A stretch of DNA of 25,030 bases from HGM04593 sp045644465. Its GTDB lineage: Bacteria > Bacteroidota > Bacteroidia > Bacteroidales > Bacteroidaceae. Position 1 is the stretch's first letter, and each line of letters opens with the position of its first letter. The position numbers and the translations under genes are program-made. The DNA is taken from the NCBI GenBank assembly GCA_045644465.1, contig JAZRGV010000037.1:1-25030 (forward strand), in the 5' to 3' direction. The notes beneath the pieces were generated by a model, which made no database searches, had not been told where the DNA came from, and was given only the letters and a program-made list of their open reading frames with translations. Shown here one piece after another: positions 1 to 8,434 of the stretch.

Positions 1-493
1 CTGCAGTAGATTTTAACTTTGCATATTTCTTTAACACTCTTATTTCATCTTCAGAATTAGGCAGAAGAAGATCGTATACTTTATAAGCGGACAACAACCG
101 AATATGTATCATCGCTAAAAAATCACGTATATATTCCTTAACGATTGCCAAACTTAATCGACCTTCATTTTTTTGAAGAACTTTAGTATATGTAAGTGAT
201 CTCCAAAACACGGTAGAGCACACTAATTTCGCCTTAAGCTTAGGTAATTTTGATATGAATTTTGAAGGTATTGGCGGTATAGAATGTACAATATCATGAT
301 CTTTGAAAACTTCACTCCAATACCCAACTTTATCATTCTTATAATCATAAATAACACCGCTATTTTGATCTAAATAGAATCGAGATGCATCCTCTCCAAG
401 GCGCCTCAACGCCTCTGCTGTTTTCTCAGCCTGAACACAATCTCCTGTAACATTCCCGAATCTGCTATGCAAAGATAAAATAGCTATTTTCAT
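1..493 (-). CDS. Glycosyltransferase-like protein, N-terminal part (cut by window edge)
   Basis: An open frame starts with ATG at 493 and runs off the left edge after 164 codons. The N-terminus MKIAILSLHSRFGNVTGD, followed by an 'AEKTAEALRRLG' helix and later 'HDIVHSIPP', resembles the first Rossmann half of GT4-type glycosyltransferases, where a glycine-containing loop and an alpha helix precede the acceptor-side segment. An AAGAGG ribosome-binding site lies just upstream, and the gene follows wecB by 18 bp, so it is most likely the next gene of the glycan operon. It would add a sugar to the lipid-linked repeat unit at the cytoplasmic membrane. The donor-binding C-terminal half (usual EX7E region) is outside the window, so family and sugar cannot be confirmed. 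Confidence 0.6.
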   Translation of the reverse strand, partial: MKIAILSLHSRFGNVTGDCVQAEKTAEALRRLGEDASRFYLDQNSGVIYDYKNDKVGYWSEVFKDHDIVHSIPPIPSKFISKLPKLKAKLVCSTVFWRSLTYTKVLQKNEGRLSLAIVKEYIRDFLAMIHIRLLSAYKVYDLLLPNSEDEIRVLKKYAKLKSTA

Positions 494-511
494 ACGGCCT
501 CTTTAAATAAA

Positions 512-1618
512 TTAATTCGCCAATGTTTTAACGATTCTCTCTACCGCTTTACCATCACCATACGGATTAACCGCGGTAGCCATCTTAGAATATTCATTCG
601 GGTCTGAAAGCAGTTTACTCGCTTCGCGATAAATATCCTCTACCTCCGTTCCAATAAGCTTAACAGTTCCCGCATCTACAGCTTCAGGACGCTCCGTCGT
701 ATCTCGCATAACCAAAACGGGCTTTCCGAGCGAAGGCGCTTCTTCCTGTACTCCACCCGAATCTGTAAGAATAAGATAAGCATTATTCATAAGCCACACA
801 AACGGCAAATACGACTGAGGCTCAATAAGCTTAACATTATTTAAATTATTCCCGAGAATACGATTGACCGGCTCACGTACATTCGGGTTAAGATGCACAG
901 GATAAACAAAATCAACATCCGGATAATCAATCGCTAAGCGTTTAATCGCCGAACAGATATTTTCGAATCCGCCGCCGAAATTCTCTCTTCTATGGCCTGT
1001 TATCAATACCATACGACGATTAGGATCCAACTCCAACCCTTCAATCTTAGGAGGATTTAACTGAACCTTCTCACGCGCAATCATCAGCGCATCAATTACC
1101 GTATTTCCCGTAACATACAAATCCTTCTCGGCGATGCCCTCTTTAACGAGATTATTCTTGTTATTCTCTGTCGGGCAAAAATGCCATTTAGCTAAGCGCG
1201 TCGTTAAAACACGATTCGCTTCTTCAGGCCACGGGCTTTCTATATTCCAAGTGCGAAGCCCCGCTTCAACATGAGCGACCGGAATATGATGATAAAACGC
1301 TGCGAGAGCGCCTGCGAGAACTGTGGTAGTATCCCCCTGGACCATAACAATATCGGGCTTCTCCTGAGCGAGATATTCATCAATCGCCGCGATAGCCCGA
1401 CTCGTAAGCCCACCCAGCGTCTGATTAGGCTGCATAAGCGCAAGATCTTTATCCGGCACAACTCCGAATACATCAAGAACCTGCTGAAGCATTTCACGAT
1501 GCTGCCCAGTTACGCAAACCTTACAATCAAATGCAGGATTATCCTTCAACGCTAAAACAACAGGGCAAAGTTTAATTGCCTCTGGGCGAGTGCCGAAAAT
1601 CACTACTATTTTCTTCAT
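512..1618 (-). CDS. wecB: UDP-N-acetylglucosamine 2-epimerase (non-hydrolysing)
   Basis: This enzyme interconverts UDP-GlcNAc and UDP-ManNAc in the cytoplasm, supplying ManNAc or ManNAcA for surface glycan. The 368-residue length is normal for WecB/MnaA. Visible family signatures are the N-terminal FGTRPEAIK, the QGDTTTVLAGALAA segment with Asp96, HVEAGLRT with Glu118, SPWPEEANR with Glu132, GHRRENFG with His209, and the C-terminal SGGVQEEAPSLGKPVL and TERPEA nucleotide-binding motifs. The acidic residues and histidine match the known catalytic set of E. coli WecB, offset by about one position where I can compare. An AGGAAG ribosome-binding site precedes the ATG. It lies 108 bp downstream of the acyltransferase and 18 bp upstream of the glycosyltransferase, all on the minus strand. 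Confidence 0.95.
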   Translation of the reverse strand: MKKIVVIFGTRPEAIKLCPVVLALKDNPAFDCKVCVTGQHREMLQQVLDVFGVVPDKDLALMQPNQTLGGLTSRAIAAIDEYLAQEKPDIVMVQGDTTTVLAGALAAFYHHIPVAHVEAGLRTWNIESPWPEEANRVLTTRLAKWHFCPTENNKNNLVKEGIAEKDLYVTGNTVIDALMIAREKVQLNPPKIEGLELDPNRRMVLITGHRRENFGGGFENICSAIKRLAIDYPDVDFVYPVHLNPNVREPVNRILGNNLNNVKLIEPQSYLPFVWLMNNAYLILTDSGGVQEEAPSLGKPVLVMRDTTERPEAVDAGTVKLIGTEVEDIYREASKLLSDPNEYSKMATAVNPYGDGKAVERIVKTLAN

Positions 1619-1726
1619 ACAAACACTATCTTCCTCTTAAAATTGCAAATTTAATAACATTTTTTCAATCTTCGTTTCTTTTATTTTTATTCTTTCCTAT
1701 AAACTACAAATACTCTACATACTAAA

Positions 1727-2767
1727 TCATTTTGATAAAAGCATAGTAATCCTCTCTGCTGTCTTATCGTAAAATGAATCAAGGATTCTATCCAACTTCT
1801 TGTTCACTGGAAACAGTAAATACAACAATATACGCCTTATAATATCAACGAACAATGAAAGAACAAATGCCGCAATCGCCGCAATAAAACATGCCAAATA
1901 CCAATTTACACCATTGGCGATTAATGGATCTCTAACTGCATTTAATAATCCATAAACTTTACTATCCATACCTGGCAAAAACAACATTGCATTTAATATA
2001 TAAATACCGAACATGGAAGGAGAAATTAAAAGTACTAGTTTCCCCATTACCCCCTTCAGTTTTATTCGATAAAACAAATAAAACAAAATTGCAACGAATA
2101 CAAAAGCAACCGGGCACAAATAAGGTTCACATTTTTGCCCTAATAAAATATAAACAACTAATATTATAAACAATCCTAATATCAAATTTCGAATCGAGGC
2201 TTTTTTTTCTACCTCGTATAATCGTAAAAGTCTAGCAGCTATATATATTCCAACCATCGTAAGGAAACTCGACCCTGTCATACCTGTAGGATGAGGAATT
2301 ATCATGGATAAACTTGAAAAACACGACGCCCACCCCCATATAAAAACCACAAATATAATGGGCAACGCATCATGAACCACCTCTTTATTATCACGTTTAA
2401 GTGATTTATTTAGCAGTCCTGAAATAGCCATTAATATTACATAAGCATGAAGAAACCAAAAACGCCATGTAGCCCCCCACGCATCAAGAACAGCTTTAAT
2501 ATAACCGTCTTTAAAATTCCAACCAATTATCGGCGCAAGACAACAATACATCACACAAAGAGAATATAAACGAACAACCTTTGAGAATTTAAAACTGATC
2601 CCAAAATGTCCAGACATGAATATAAAACCAACCACACTAGCACAAAGTATTGCAGTAAAAGCATCTGATCGTCCATACTGACCTTGCCTGCAAGCATGAA
2701 TCATACAAACACCAAACATCATGATTATGCGAAATAATTCAATTCCTGTATGATGCTCGTTTTTCAT
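1727..2767 (-). CDS. Acyltransferase-3 family membrane protein (glycan O-acyltransferase)
   Basis: A 346-residue, very hydrophobic protein with about ten predicted membrane segments. The N-terminus HTGIELFRIIMMFGVCMIHA matches the acyltransferase-3 pattern in which a basic/acidic pair precedes the first helix and a histidine ends it (usually 'R..a.....v...H'). An Arg-rich loop later (RIKLKGVMGKLV) is also typical. Such proteins usually move acetyl or other acyl groups onto sugars of LPS or capsule at the inner membrane. The ATG has an AGAGGG site directly upstream. It sits between the pyruvyl-transferase-like gene (60 bp) and wecB. Its base composition is clearly more AT-rich than the wzx-FrhB-pyruvyl-transferase block upstream, suggesting separate ancestry. 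The substrate is not deducible. Confidence 0.8.
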   Translation of the reverse strand: MKNEHHTGIELFRIIMMFGVCMIHACRQGQYGRSDAFTAILCASVVGFIFMSGHFGISFKFSKVVRLYSLCVMYCCLAPIIGWNFKDGYIKAVLDAWGATWRFWFLHAYVILMAISGLLNKSLKRDNKEVVHDALPIIFVVFIWGWASCFSSLSMIIPHPTGMTGSSFLTMVGIYIAARLLRLYEVEKKASIRNLILGLFIILVVYILLGQKCEPYLCPVAFVFVAILFYLFYRIKLKGVMGKLVLLISPSMFGIYILNAMLFLPGMDSKVYGLLNAVRDPLIANGVNWYLACFIAAIAAFVLSLFVDIIRRILLYLLFPVNKKLDRILDSFYDKTAERITMLLSK

Positions 2768-2827
2768 GACATCCCTCTCTGTTCATTAAATATTCTCAAA
2801 CAAGACACTTTTCCCTGTTAAAATGCA

Positions 2828-3961
2828 TCAATGAAGTGAATCGGTCAAAAACTCTTTCGCCAATTCTCTTAATTCATCTAAGCGAGAATCTACTTCTTCC
2901 CAATTGATTGGCTTATCAACGTGCGAGGATATCTTTTCTATCTCATCTGAATAAACAGCGCGGTCTTCTAAACCGATACTTTTAAGAAGCGAAAGTGCGC
3001 GCTCGTTCATCCCAGACATCTTACCCCTTATCAATACCGATACGAACGGCTTATGAAAGAGAATCGAAAATACCGTACCGTGGAATGAATTAGTAAATAC
3101 GAATTCCGATGACGCGATCGCTTCTAACCATTCGGGAACTTTAATCTTAGCCTTAACCCCTAAAACGCGGCAAAGTAAGCTCAATAACCCAGGCGCATAC
3201 TTTCTATCAGTATCGACATTCGAGATATTGAGCTTATCTTTAACAACGCCCAAAGCCGTTTGCATTTCGCTTACGTTCGACCATTCATCAAGAATGTAAT
3301 TAAATACATACGGCTTATTAACCTTATCGCGGCGAATCCCGCTCTTCGCGATTATCTCATTATAAAACGCCGCGTTCTGCAATAGCGTAGGATCGAGTAG
3401 GCACTTCGCGTCAGTTCGCCCCGAAAGCGTTTCAACGAGCTTAACGCCGCTTTCTTCGCGGACACTAATCGCCTTAAACTTTTTAAGCATTCGCGACGCT
3501 TCCGTCGCGTTTTGATCTTCGCGCCATTCTTTAGTGCCGAAGCTCGCAGCATAAGAAACTCGCTGTTTACCCTCCGCGGCGAAATCGAGCATAACGAGCG
3601 GAAGCGACGCGCCTGAGCACCAAAGTGGATTCCACATCTGATCGCTACCGACGATAAACGCGTCACAATCAGTCGTAGCGAGCTTAACTTCTTCTATCGT
3701 CTCACAATACTTAGTCTGAGGATAACTCGCGGCAAAATCGGTAATCGAGTGGCAGGCATAGTTCTTAAGCTTAGCCTTTAGCCCCTTCAGGTTTCGAGAC
3801 ACCAACGTGCGCCAGACAGGGAGCCTTTTAGGAGAGCAAAATTTATATCTGATAAAAACGACTTCATGCCCCATCCGCTCAAGAACATTCATAAGCGAAT
3901 ACGCCTGAAGCATAGCGCCATAATTAGCTACACGATAAAATGTTACAATACCGATTTTCAT
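2828..3961 (-). CDS. Polysaccharide pyruvyl transferase family protein
   Basis: A 377-residue protein of the polysaccharide pyruvyl transferase (CsaB-like) family, which generally adds pyruvate ketals from PEP to sugars of the growing glycan. The N-terminus MKIGIVTFYRVANYGAMLQAYSLMNVLERMG carries the family's 'NYGAxLQAYAL' motif. Residues near 105-115 read FIVGSDQMWNP, the diagnostic GSDxxWN block, and FTNSFHGTVFSILFHKPF near 290-310 is the second conserved block (SFHGxxF). It overlaps the FrhB-like gene by 4 bp (ATGA), so the two are translationally coupled. That pair is common in glycan loci of gut bacteria, suggesting a joint function. Some family members near FrhB may not be true pyruvyl transferases. 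Confidence 0.88.
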   Translation of the reverse strand: MKIGIVTFYRVANYGAMLQAYSLMNVLERMGHEVVFIRYKFCSPKRLPVWRTLVSRNLKGLKAKLKNYACHSITDFAASYPQTKYCETIEEVKLATTDCDAFIVGSDQMWNPLWCSGASLPLVMLDFAAEGKQRVSYAASFGTKEWREDQNATEASRMLKKFKAISVREESGVKLVETLSGRTDAKCLLDPTLLQNAAFYNEIIAKSGIRRDKVNKPYVFNYILDEWSNVSEMQTALGVVKDKLNISNVDTDRKYAPGLLSLLCRVLGVKAKIKVPEWLEAIASSEFVFTNSFHGTVFSILFHKPFVSVLIRGKMSGMNERALSLLKSIGLEDRAVYSDEIEKISSHVDKPINWEEVDSRLDELRELAKEFLTDSLH

Positions 3962-5133
3962 TTACCTATAATCCTCTTACAAATTCGCTTAATCTTAGAC
4001 GCCGCTCTTCGCCATAATGGGCGCTTTAATAACTGAACGACTAACTTATCGAAATCACGCTTAGGCAATAACTCAAAAAAGCGTTGGCGTTTATTATGCG
4101 GCGGCGAAGAACGTAAAATCGCGGGATTAATCCGCACTGCGTCATCATAATCAGACGGTACTACTGTAAGCGCCGCGTTAATGTCGCTCCAATACTTTTC
4201 GCCCTTATCAGTATTAACCAATATTAACGAAGTACCCTTATCATCATCCATCTGAGGGAACTTCTCGTGAACGCGCCAATAATCGGCGATCGTCAAATCA
4301 GCCCCGCTGCGCAATTCGCGGCACTTGCAAGCGTGGCAAGAGGGACGGTTATAAAGCTCAGAGAGAAAGCCGCGCAAGAATGTATCTTCGGTCAAATCTT
4401 TTAGATACTCATTGTCATTCGCGAAGCGTAATGATAATGAGTATCTCTTCCAGCCGCAATTCTTGCGCCTGAAAGAGATTCTCATTATATCCCTAAACCC
4501 GCCCGCCCTATCAGTATAATCGGTAGCGAGGCGTTTCTCAAGAAATTTACGCCAGGCTAAAGGCGAAGGCGCCGCGTGACAGATAACATCAACTAAAAGA
4601 AGATTATCGTATTCTTTACCGAGAAAGAGCTTAAGACCTGATACTTGGCAAGGAGTTCCGCTAAAGAGGACCTTACGATTTTTAGTAAGCTCGTCTCTTA
4701 CGCGCTTAAATGTCTCGCCCATATCCGATTGGACATACTTTGAGCCGCGTAAATCTTCAAGCTCTTCTTCATTCTCCGCAGATTTATGAATGATACGCCA
4801 ATCGTTATGATCGAAGCCCGCCCCAAAAACGATACCGCCCTCAGCAATTACGGCACGAGCTAAAAGCGAAAACACCCCGCCGGATGATGAGCGCATACGA
4901 AGTTCGTCATCGTTGGCTTTCGCGGCAAAAATGGCGAGCGGCTTACGCGGCGCTGGGCGTACCAATACAGGGCAAGCCTTAGCACAAAGGCCGCAATTAA
5001 CGCACTTAGCCGAATCAATTTGGGGATGTGCAAATCCTTCAGCGTCTGGCACCATCGAAATAGCTCCCTTCGCACACGCGGCATAACACGCCGAGCAGCC
5101 TGTACAATCGTTATTTTGCGCAAGTTCTATCAT
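3958..5133 (-). CDS. FrhB-like coenzyme F420 hydrogenase/dehydrogenase beta-subunit family Fe-S protein
   Basis: A 391-residue protein with an N-terminal 2x[4Fe-4S] ferredoxin domain: CTGCSACYAACAKGA and CVNCGLCAKACP within residues 10-56. The FrhB_N/FrhB_C body follows (RSSSGGVFSLLAR, LFSGTPCQVSGLKLFL, CHAAPSPLAW, and CHACKCRELRSGADLTIADYW near 265-290). Members of this family in bacterial polysaccharide loci are not F420 hydrogenases. They are thought to be flavin/Fe-S oxidoreductases acting on a sugar or on the neighbouring pyruvyl-transferase reaction, but the reaction is not settled. The start overlaps the wzx stop by 4 bp (ATGA) and the stop overlaps the next gene likewise, so the three are tightly coupled. 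The Fe-S clusters suggest an anaerobic or microaerobic lifestyle. Confidence 0.88.
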   Translation of the reverse strand: MIELAQNNDCTGCSACYAACAKGAISMVPDAEGFAHPQIDSAKCVNCGLCAKACPVLVRPAPRKPLAIFAAKANDDELRMRSSSGGVFSLLARAVIAEGGIVFGAGFDHNDWRIIHKSAENEEELEDLRGSKYVQSDMGETFKRVRDELTKNRKVLFSGTPCQVSGLKLFLGKEYDNLLLVDVICHAAPSPLAWRKFLEKRLATDYTDRAGGFRDIMRISFRRKNCGWKRYSLSLRFANDNEYLKDLTEDTFLRGFLSELYNRPSCHACKCRELRSGADLTIADYWRVHEKFPQMDDDKGTSLILVNTDKGEKYWSDINAALTVVPSDYDDAVRINPAILRSSPPHNKRQRFFELLPKRDFDKLVVQLLKRPLWRRAASKIKRICKRIIGK

Positions 5134-6680
5134 AATTTTCGACGTCTTATTTTATTCAATACAAATTGGCGCTCGCTTCCATCAAGCAAAACGAACCACG
5201 ATAATGGCAAAAGAATTAATTCGCAAAGTAGCGTCGTTAATAAAACGCGGCAAAGCCCAGTAGCCATAAAAAGACGAGTTAAATATCCGACAAAGCCCGT
5301 TAGAATAATCGTTATCATAACTGGAGCTAAAAGCCTAAAAAGCCAATGCCGAGCGCTCATGCCGACTAAGCGCCGCGCGAACCAAACGCGCCCCCATGCG
5401 CAGAGAGTCGTACCTGTTAAAATCGCCCAACCTATCGACGATACACCCCAATCAAATTTAACGAAGACCCACGCTATCGGGAGAGTTAAAATTAACGCAG
5501 TACCGAGAAACGCCTGATACACGGCGATTTTACCTTTAGCAGCTACCGCGAGCATGTGACCGGAGGAACTTTTATCGATTATCGCCGCGACGAGAATACT
5601 CCAACAAAGTTCCTTAGTATATGGCGGCGGATTTTTAAGCCAGAGCTTTAGGACTGTATCGAGCTCGAGGGCGAGCGGAAGAATGAAAATAAGACCGAGC
5701 AACATACCGAACTTGCAGGTGCGAAACGCGAGCGAGCGCATCTTATCGTATTCGCCGGCGCCGCAAGCTGTGGTAATCGCCGGCGTAAACGCGCCCTGGA
5801 GCGCCCCGGCCAAGGTCTGGGTCTGGGCCGATACTTGGTTAGCGATCGACATCGACGCGTTAATTGATGGGCCGAAATACTTATTGATCAGAATCTGAAT
5901 TCCTTGACCGCGGGCAATCGCGCCCAAGCCACCGAACGCCTGCCAAAAGGCGAAAGACGAGAGTTGTTTTGTGCGCGACATACTCCAAGCGTACTCCATC
6001 TTGAAGCGACATTCGGGGAATACCTTTAGCGCCCTAAGGCAGATTATGACTTGGGGAAGGCACGCGACAACGCACATCCAAAGAGCATACTTAGCGAGCC
6101 AATCGCCGGGGTGAGTTACCATAAAGTAGACGAAGCCGACGTTCGCCGTTGTTTGGAAGAAACTGTAAATTGTCAGCTCCGCGATATACTGCTTAGCTGT
6201 GTACATGGCGTTGAACGGCACGTTTATCATGCCGATAAAACACGAAATGCACACAAAACGAAAGACCCATACTGAGGCGCCTAAGCGCTCGGGCGGAATC
6301 GTCAGCCAATTCTCTACCGCATAAATCCCTAGTGGATAACCGACGACTATCAACACACACGGAACGATCGTATGGAGCATAACGGCGGTACTGAACCATT
6401 TACGGCATTCCTCAAGCCCGGCGTCCTTATCGCCATCCGCCGCGCTCTTCGCCGCCTGACCAACAGAAAACGCGTAAAATCGGCTCGTCGCAACACTAAG
6501 AAGCATGTTGAAAAAGCCGATAAAAACCGTAAGCCCCCCAACCAGCCCATACAGCCCAAAATCCACCTGCCCCAGCGCCTCCAACACCCACCGCGCCGTA
6601 AACAGCCCACACACCAGCGCATACAAGCTCCGCCCGTATGTCGCTATGATGTTGAGAAATATTCGCCGATTAGGAGTCAT
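5130..6680 (-). CDS. wzx: Wzx-type polysaccharide flippase (MOP superfamily)
   Basis: A 516-residue polytopic membrane protein with roughly 12-14 hydrophobic segments. The N-terminus MTPNRRIFLNIIATYGRS leads into the first helix, and GLFTARWVLEALGQVDFGLYG is the conserved 'r.lG...yGly' segment of lipid-linked oligosaccharide flippases. It would move undecaprenyl-linked repeat units across the inner membrane. The first gene of the wzx-FrhB-pyruvyl-transferase set, it is coupled to the next by ATGA. A decayed copy of its first 25 or so codons plus upstream sequence lies at 12566-12797. It is separated from the broken licD by a 156-bp low-complexity stretch. Assignment to the flippase family is firm; the exact substrate is unknown. 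Confidence 0.88.
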   Translation of the reverse strand: MTPNRRIFLNIIATYGRSLYALVCGLFTARWVLEALGQVDFGLYGLVGGLTVFIGFFNMLLSVATSRFYAFSVGQAAKSAADGDKDAGLEECRKWFSTAVMLHTIVPCVLIVVGYPLGIYAVENWLTIPPERLGASVWVFRFVCISCFIGMINVPFNAMYTAKQYIAELTIYSFFQTTANVGFVYFMVTHPGDWLAKYALWMCVVACLPQVIICLRALKVFPECRFKMEYAWSMSRTKQLSSFAFWQAFGGLGAIARGQGIQILINKYFGPSINASMSIANQVSAQTQTLAGALQGAFTPAITTACGAGEYDKMRSLAFRTCKFGMLLGLIFILPLALELDTVLKLWLKNPPPYTKELCWSILVAAIIDKSSSGHMLAVAAKGKIAVYQAFLGTALILTLPIAWVFVKFDWGVSSIGWAILTGTTLCAWGRVWFARRLVGMSARHWLFRLLAPVMITIILTGFVGYLTRLFMATGLCRVLLTTLLCELILLPLSWFVLLDGSERQFVLNKIRRRKL

Positions 6681-6836
6681 AGGGTGAAAAGTGGGTGAGT
6701 TGGGAGTGGGTGGATGAGGGAGTTATGAGATAGTTTCGGGTTGCTAGTTTCGGGTTTCGGGTTCAAAGTTAGTCGAAGTTCAAAGTCGAAGTAGAACGGT
6801 GAAAGTTAAGATTTGCGGAAGAACGTCTTTGCCACT
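6681..6836. repeat. Low-complexity intergenic filler shared with 12689-12797
   Basis: There is no gene here. The stretch is built from short imperfect direct repeats such as gtttcgggttgctagtttcg and agtcgaagttcaaagtcgaa. Closely related wording recurs at 12689-12797 immediately upstream of the wzx remnant, and in the opposite orientation at 17153-17180. It therefore belongs to a dispersed filler family and marks the breakpoint that removed the 3' part of licD. Confidence 0.6.
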
Positions 6837-7106
6837 TTATTTTTTATTCTCATTTTTACGTTGATCACAAGGCGCATTAATGATATCATCCCAACGTATA
6901 AAACCCTTATGACGAACAGCGCCTAATAAAGTCCCAGCAAAAACTTGATATTTTATTCCATGCTTAACACATACGCGATCAAATTCAGCAAGCAAATCCA
7001 ATTCTACAGCCCATATCTTTTTTAATTTTTCAGAAACCTCATACCCGCATCGTATTTCTTTATTTAAGAAATTTTCAAGCAACGCAAGTTTTATAGGCAA
7101 ATTCAT
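6837..7106 (-). pseudogene. Truncated LicD-family phosphotransferase
   Basis: About 75 residues match the N-terminus of LicD proteins, ending with AGTLLGAVRHKGFIRWDD. This is the region where intact LicD proteins read 'GtLLGavRhkGfIPWDDDiDv', and here the acidic metal site collapses into DDIINAPCDQRK and a stop. Intact members are roughly 250-300 residues, so two thirds are missing. I chose the ATG at 7106 rather than an upstream one because an AGGAA site sits 6 bp before it, 33 bp after the aepX stop. LicD enzymes transfer phosphocholine-like groups from CMP carriers onto sugars, so an intact copy would have been the logical partner of the CMP-phosphonate pathway upstream. The break coincides with filler repeat. 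Judged non-functional unless supplied elsewhere. Confidence 0.75.
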
Positions 7107-7138
7107 AGTAATTCCTAATAGACAGTCTATAACACACG

Positions 7139-8434
7139 CTAAATTAAAGAAATAATCTCTTTTATTGGCATACAAAATTCTGCACTTGCCTCTTGAGCGC
7201 GTTCACACGAAAGAATACGCTCAGCACAGGCCTTCATAGCGGGATACGCAGACCTAAGCAACTGATTTGCATAGATAACTACATTTACACCTATCTTTGA
7301 GAGTTCTTCTTCTGTTACTTGCGCGTAAGTCGAAGGAACAACAACGATTGGCTTATCTGCGGACACCTCTGCACGAAAACGATTTACAAACGAAATGATT
7401 TCATCTGGCGTTTTAGCCTTCGAATGAATCATTATTCCATCAGCCCCAGCCTCTACATAAGCGCGGCAACGAGTAATAGCATCATCTTCCCCCGCACCGG
7501 CAATAAGAGATTCACAACGTGCAATAATCATAAAATCATCTGTTATCTGCGCCTGCTTACCGACCTTGATTTTATGGCACTGATCTTCAATTGGAGCCTG
7601 CTTTTGAACATTACCTGTTTCGAAAAGAGAATTCTGCTTTAGGCCGACCTTATCTTCAATAATAACTGCCGAAACGCCAAGCCTTTCGAGCGAGCGAACA
7701 AGAAACACAAAGTGCTCCGGCAATCCTCCAGAATCGCCGTCATAAATAATCGGCTTTGTAGTAATCTCCAAAATATCATTCACTGTTCTTAAACGCGAAG
7801 TGATATCTACACATTCATTATCCGGTTTCCCTTTAAGAGTAGAATCCGTAAGTGACGAGAGCCACATTGCGTCGAACTCATGCTTAACATTATTCTTGAC
7901 GACCGATGTATTCTCAACAATGAGCCCCGCTAAACCACTATGAGCTTCCATAACCCTCACAAGAGGTTTAGCATTAAGCAACCGATGTAGTCTACGACGA
8001 CGAATATCAGGCGTAGTACCGACTTCGCGAATGGCTTTATTTAATTGTGTAGAAGAGATACCCTCTGTATATTCAGGCTCAACGAGTTCTCCTCCCCATG
8101 TCGCAAGTGTATCTATTACACGCTGACGAGTCTTAGCCTGCACTCCTTCGCGCCAATCAGTACCATGAACTACATAGTCAGGCTTCAGCTTAAGAAGGTT
8201 TGGAATATAATCGAGCTGTTCTTGAGGGATTACCTCTGTTACGCCCTTTAGCGCTCTAACTACTGCTGCGCGTTGTTCATAATCCATATAAGGTAAGCGC
8301 TTATAACTCGCAATTGCCGCATCAGTAAGTACACCAACAGTAACATCGCCAAGTTTTGCGGCTTCCTTAATAATATTTAAGTGTCCGGGATGAATAATAT
8401 CCGCAGACATCGCTACATATACTCGCTTAGGCAT
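7139..8434 (-). CDS. aepX: Cytidylyltransferase-phosphoenolpyruvate mutase fusion
   Basis: A 431-residue bifunctional protein. Residues 1-140 form a nucleotidyltransferase domain (AMSADIIHPGHLNII with HxGH at 15-18, and GISSTQLNKAIRE, matching the ISST motif). Residues 150-431 form PEP mutase: WLSSLTDS, YDGDSGG (Asp232, Asp234) and the diagnostic EDKVGLKQNS (Glu260-Lys262) loop that separates mutases from isocitrate-lyase relatives. PEP mutase makes phosphonopyruvate, the entry step for nearly all phosphonates. The cytidylyl domain would activate the final phosphonate as a CMP ester. An AAGGAG site 7 bp before the ATG at 8434 fixes the start, rejecting a longer reading from 8473. It overlaps the reductase stop by 8 bp. 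Confidence 0.93.
   Translation of the reverse strand: MPKRVYVAMSADIIHPGHLNIIKEAAKLGDVTVGVLTDAAIASYKRLPYMDYEQRAAVVRALKGVTEVIPQEQLDYIPNLLKLKPDYVVHGTDWREGVQAKTRQRVIDTLATWGGELVEPEYTEGISSTQLNKAIREVGTTPDIRRRRLHRLLNAKPLVRVMEAHSGLAGLIVENTSVVKNNVKHEFDAMWLSSLTDSTLKGKPDNECVDITSRLRTVNDILEITTKPIIYDGDSGGLPEHFVFLVRSLERLGVSAVIIEDKVGLKQNSLFETGNVQKQAPIEDQCHKIKVGKQAQITDDFMIIARCESLIAGAGEDDAITRCRAYVEAGADGIMIHSKAKTPDEIISFVNRFRAEVSADKPIVVVPSTYAQVTEEELSKIGVNVVIYANQLLRSAYPAMKACAERILSCERAQEASAEFCMPIKEIISLI

Noticed and set aside
1240..1555. Two open frames inside wecB on both strands
   Set aside because: They overlap a well-conserved gene fully and have no motif or ribosome-binding site.
6350..6698. Several Arg/Pro-rich frames over the wzx start
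   Set aside because: They are shadows of wzx; their composition is typical of antisense or shifted frames.
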